The notes beneath the pieces were generated by a model. The model did no database searches and had not been told where the DNA came from. It saw only the letters and a program-made list of their open reading frames with translations. A DNA stretch of 64,000 nucleotides from Voacanga thouarsii. Its lineage: Eukaryota > Streptophyta > Magnoliopsida > Gentianales > Apocynaceae. The number at the start of each line of letters is the position of its first letter. Positions within the stretch are counted from its first letter, which is position 1. Made by a program: the position numbers and the translations under genes. Shown here piece by piece: positions 60,036-64,000 of this stretch. The DNA lies in assembly GCA_026120185.1 (NCBI GenBank), contig JANUWF010002200.1:2168001-2232000 (forward strand), in the 5' to 3' direction.

Positions 60036-63000
60036 TCAGAAGTTCTCTTTATGAAAATCGAACTTGGTGGTCGTTTTCCTAGAGAAATCTTGGGCTAAAT
60101 GTCTCAATTCAGCAACCAGACTGGGTGGACCGCAGTAAAACACTCCTGCAGTTAAGGAAAAGAAACCATCATCTTCATCAGAATTGCTTCAAGAAAGACC
60201 AATTAGATGCATTTTAGTTTAGTACTTAATTAGTAGTTCAAGAAACATGTTTCAAGCCCGGAAGCTTAATCAGAAACGATTTGGAACCTCCCCTGTTAGT
60301 GCTCTAATAATTGGGAACGGAAAGTTTGGTAGTGAAGGAAAATCGACATTTTTCATGATAAGGGAGGTCCTAGGTGAATCAGAAATGATCAGAGAAAATG
60401 CAAAGCTTACCAATTCGTTGATCAACATGATTAATGGCTACACGTTTGAAAACTTGACGCCAATTTGGCCTGGCAAAATGTGTCTTCACTCTTGTCCCCG
60501 AGACGATGTCAACTCCATTCTTAGCATGCTGGATTGATTGAAGCATTGTAATGAGGGCTGATCGTGCATCTCCTTCTTCATACACACTGGTGCAGTAGTT
60601 ATGGAGTTCGATTAGTCCTTCTTGATCATTTTCTGCAACTTCATTCATTACTCCCCTGAACCATTCAAAGGAGCCTTGCTCCCGAGTGACCCAATAAAAG
60701 TAGGCTCGTCTTGTGGCAAAAGGCTTTCTCTTGTTATCCTTGGTACCATTTTCCACAATTCCCTTTTCAATTTCCTTCTGTTGCTTGATGTTGTTGAGCA
60801 CATCTTTCACTATGCTAATCAAAGGCGTCGCGCCAATGCCAAGACCAACTAGAAGAACAGTGTCGTATTTTTTGTAATCCTGAGCCGGTGCTCCAATGGG
60901 ACCATCTATCAAGAGCCTTGGCAATCTGTAATCAAACTCTTTTAATTAGCATTAAATTCACTTGCAGCCAGGGCAAGACCGATGTCGAAAATAGAAGAGG
61001 GAAGAGGGTTTAAAGACTACCTAAGCTTGTTCCTCTCTTGCGTAATGTCAGCTCTAAGAAGTCCACTTTGGTCATCTTTTGGAGGTTGACATACCTATAA
61101 AGCACAGAGGTGTTCCCAATGAGTAATATTTTTTTCTTTGAGGATACTTTGCCTAATGAAAATAAATAAAATTTTCGGTATTCATCTCCTCCATACCTTA
61201 GAGAAGAGAGCCTTCAGCTGTGATGTCCAATCACCTACTGTTCGAATGTGGATGCTCAGATAATCATCCCCTGGTGCAGAGGTGATAGAGAAAGGATGCC
61301 TGATATACATGATCAACGTGGTTAGAGGAGGAGGGGTCTAGTTAATAACTTAAAGCATGCTGAAATCAAAATCTAAATTTACCATTGAAATGGAGATACG
61401 TCTGAACAGTTAACAAAAACATACTGCCCACTTGTATATTTGAATCCTTGAGGTTTAGACATGTAAAGAGCCATAACATTCCCGGGGTACACAGCAACCT
61501 GAAAATCAAAAAGAACATAAATCTGGGAAGGAAAGGCAATATATGGCAGTGTACTAGTAGATGAAGCCGAGAGCATTGTGTATGAAAAGGATAGCACGCA
61601 ATCTATACCTTCAAAATTTGCACCGGCTTGTAGCCTGATCTAAATGCACGAACCAAGCGTTCACAAGCATATAGTATCATTGGAACAGCAAGGTACATCC
61701 ATGTCTGTAGAAGCATTATTTACAGTAAAAACGAGTTAAAAAAATCAACTTGTTTCGTATGATTGTATTCAATCAGTAGTCAATAGAAAATGATATGTAC
61801 TTACTGTTTTCTTGTACCATTTTTTGGACAGATAGAGGAAGTATCCATGAACTATGAAGAGGGCATAGACAATGACAAATAGGTGGTGAGAGTACCAAAA
61901 TGCATTAAATCCTGTGAGCTTCTTGATGGTTGTTGGCAGGTTGAGCCTGTTCCTTCGGAACCATGGCTGGGCTAATATGTAGGCTATGGCCATAAGCACC
62001 ACCATGACAACACCAGTCCATCCTTCGGTGCCTTTCACAAACCACCAGTAGTTATTTGGCCGTTTATCCCCAAAAAATGGCTTCATTGGTTCATATTCCT
62101 CATCAGTGGCATGAAGCAGTCTAGGAAAATCACATGTTAAGTGAGCTCCTGCGTGGAGCCCTACTCCAACAGCTATACCAAGCGCTATTACCTGATAAAA
62201 TTAGCAATCACAAAGAAAGCAAAAGCCATTACATATTCCATTACATATGCGTCAATTCCTTTCAATAATTAAACAATTTTCTCTGAATTATGAGAAATAC
62301 CTTGTGGAAATTAATATTGTCATTGAATGGAACTATCACTCCAAGCTTGGTCCGACTCCTGAGCCAAGTTATGGTATTTCTACAAACTGGTAAAAGAATA
62401 AGAGCCATGTTAAACTTAGCAGTTTCAGCTCCCCCTTTAGCTGTACTGACACAGTACCCCATAACATGGAATACCGCCCTATGCTTGTATTGAATAAATT
62501 TCCAGGTGAAGAGGCCAGCACAAATGGATAGCCATAAAGCCACGACCCAAATTCTCTTCCAATTCTCCTCAATGAAATAAGCCAGCTTTCGATAGCATCG
62601 TTTAAAGGGGTTTGGCTCCTTAGTAGGCTTCAGCTTCTGACTTATTAGCTGGCTTAGGACTCTGCTGTTTGTGGTGAGGTTTGTGGAGTGATATGGTGCT
62701 TGTAGAAGTAGAACTTCTAAGTTGTGCAACTGCATTTAGCCACAACTGTTTGTTAAAATACGAGCCAATGTTTCATTCCCATCAAAGACTAACAAATAAG
62801 GGAACTTCAGTAGTAAACAAATTAAGCTAAAACTATGTTTCTTCCATGCAATGCATGTTAAATTCCCACAATTTTGTTGTCGGCATTAGTAGCTAAGCGA
62901 TTACACAATATATATATATATATATACTCCAAGACAGACCTCAATGTATCCAAGGTTGTTCGGATCCAGCTCTTCCATAATCAAAGCTGCGTACTCATCA

Positions 63001-64000
63001 GCTTGCTGTTGGATATTTGAAAGCTTATTTGCAGAAGCACTCAAAGTGATAATCTGCAAGACAATAATATGGCACAGATTACTAATTTCATCATAATGAT
63101 TCGTTCAGATCTCCTCTTTTCCTCTTTTCCTCTTTTCTTTGGGGACTCATTGTCTCACCTCTTTCACCTCTTCTTCAGTGATTCGCCCATCTGCATTCTT
63201 GTCCACCCTAGATTTCACAATACCATTGTTCAATTACCAAAAATAAGAACTCAAAATGTTTTTGGGTCATAAAATAAATGAACGTTTAGCAACATCTTGC
63301 AGCAATCAGGGCATAAAGCAGAAGTCACTCTGTTTCAACAACAGAAGAGAACATGTAAATGGGATGAAGATTTACATATCAAAGAAGGTCTGCAGCCTAG
63401 CATCAAAGCTTGTATCTGTAATCTGTTCCCAGAATTCTTGTAATTGGGCTTTTGTTATTGAGTTCGATGTAATGCATCTCTTCCGAGCTAGAGCATCACA
63501 TAATTCATCTGCAAACTGTGTAGATTCATTCATTCCTGATCCAAAAGACACCAATCTCTGTCAACATTTTATTTTGTATAAGATATTAAAAACAGTTTCG
63601 CAATAAAATTTGGAAAATACAAACCTATGCACTGGCCAAACCGCGACTTTGGGAGCATCCCATTAACTGCCAGTTCGTCAAATCTTTTTTCAACCTCAGA
63701 CCACCCCTCATTGCTTACATTTTTGTTCATAAATTGCAGGCCCTGAAGGGCGCGAGCAGCACCTGATTGAGTCCTGTCAACTTTGTTTATCCTCCTAGAA
63801 GTGATTCGCCTAAGCTCCTGTGAGACCTGCCTTAAACGAAATGAGAGTTGAGATCCAAGTGAAGAAGGCTTCTTCTCTAGTTGACTAGCAAGCAATGCAG
63901 CCTCTTGATCAGCCCCTTTGATATTTTGAACCAAAACAGAGTCATCACGAACATCAAGCGTTATTTCTACATAGGATTCTTCATCCTTGAATCTTGCACT
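60036..64000 (-). CDS. RBOH: Respiratory burst oxidase homolog (plant NADPH oxidase), 5' end outside window
   Basis: Twelve exons on the minus strand: 63625-64000 (partial), 63376-63535, 63159-63207, 62940-63053, 62301-62729, 61805-62191, 61609-61704, 61383-61498, 61197-61299, 61021-61094, 60411-60925, 60036-60145. All introns are GT-AG and phases join without a break. They give 842 residues of an expected ~930, lacking roughly the first 90. In order: [13 protein letters not shown]-terminal block; EF-hand loop [12 protein letters not shown] and a second, degenerate EF-hand; six-helix ferric-reductase core with heme histidines in LHAGAHLTC and [12 protein letters not shown] motif [17 protein letters not shown] motifs GLGIGATPL and FYCGPPS; C-terminal FHKENF. 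The enzyme sits in the plasma membrane and transfers electrons from cytosolic NADPH to apoplastic oxygen, making superoxide; Ca2+ acts through the EF-hands. One oddity: [10 protein letters not shown] where the family has GPYGAPAQDY. The RBOH subgroup is not settled. Confidence 0.97.
62908..62927. repeat. (AT)n run in an RBOH intron
   Basis: Short AT repeat just inside the intron between the exons ending GYIE and starting LHNLEVL. Confidence 0.9.

Overview
The window is nuclear DNA of a flowering plant, most likely a eudicot. It is AT-rich and full of (AT)n and (TTA)n microsatellites. Its two host genes have plant-specific architectures: a heavy-metal-associated isoprenylated protein (HIPP) and a respiratory burst oxidase homolog (RBOH), both with GT-AG introns. 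Almost everything else is transposable-element DNA. The sequence does not allow a species call. I found no tRNA, rRNA, CRISPR or prokaryote-like feature.

Layout. 1-1784: flank with the 3' end of an L1-type LINE, a microsatellite, a 48-bp tandem duplication and a Mutator-like MITE. 1785-21936: one Ty1/copia element of Sirevirus type (LTRs, gag, pol, env-like third ORF; TSD aaata). It was later hit by a 2.0-kb solo LTR, an unidentified ~0.3-kb insert, a 2.5-kb gypsy-type solo LTR and a second copia element (15975-21806). That second copia is itself interrupted by a 0.73-kb TRIM. Removing the insertions leaves about 9.4 kb, a normal Sirevirus size. 21942-24326: gene-poor flank. 24327-25705: HIPP gene, minus strand, three exons, 391 aa, ending in CSVM. 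25706-28727: MITE-rich flank with a Stowaway MITE nested in a long-TIR Mutator-like element. 28728-30265: a copia-type solo LTR. 30344-40168: a gypsy element on the minus strand that keeps gag but no visible pol, interrupted by a fairly young copia (32096-37701). 40169-48338: AT-rich flank, a gypsy-type solo LTR, a large (TTA)n array and a degenerate minisatellite carrying two MITEs. 48344-53851: another full-length copia. 53857-56600: a third LTR fragment of the gypsy family and a 1.7-kb element with ~385-bp inverted repeats. 56620-59850: an RTE-type LINE on the minus strand with a (TTG)n tail. 60036-64000: RBOH gene, minus strand, twelve exons visible, 5' end outside the window.

How the parts relate. 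The two host genes are transcribed in the same direction about 34 kb apart, and that interval is filled with repeats. There is no operon-like organisation or functional linkage to infer. The biological interest lies in the insertion history: five full-length or near-full-length LTR retrotransposons or derivatives, a TRIM, four solo LTRs and several MITEs. Most have recognisable target-site duplications, so relative insertion order can be read directly. All retroelement pol genes carry stops or frameshifts. I did not find a convincing new molecular system. The points most worth a second look are the nesting, the Sirevirus env-like ORF, the TRIM with a duplicated primer-binding site, and the gag-only gypsy element.
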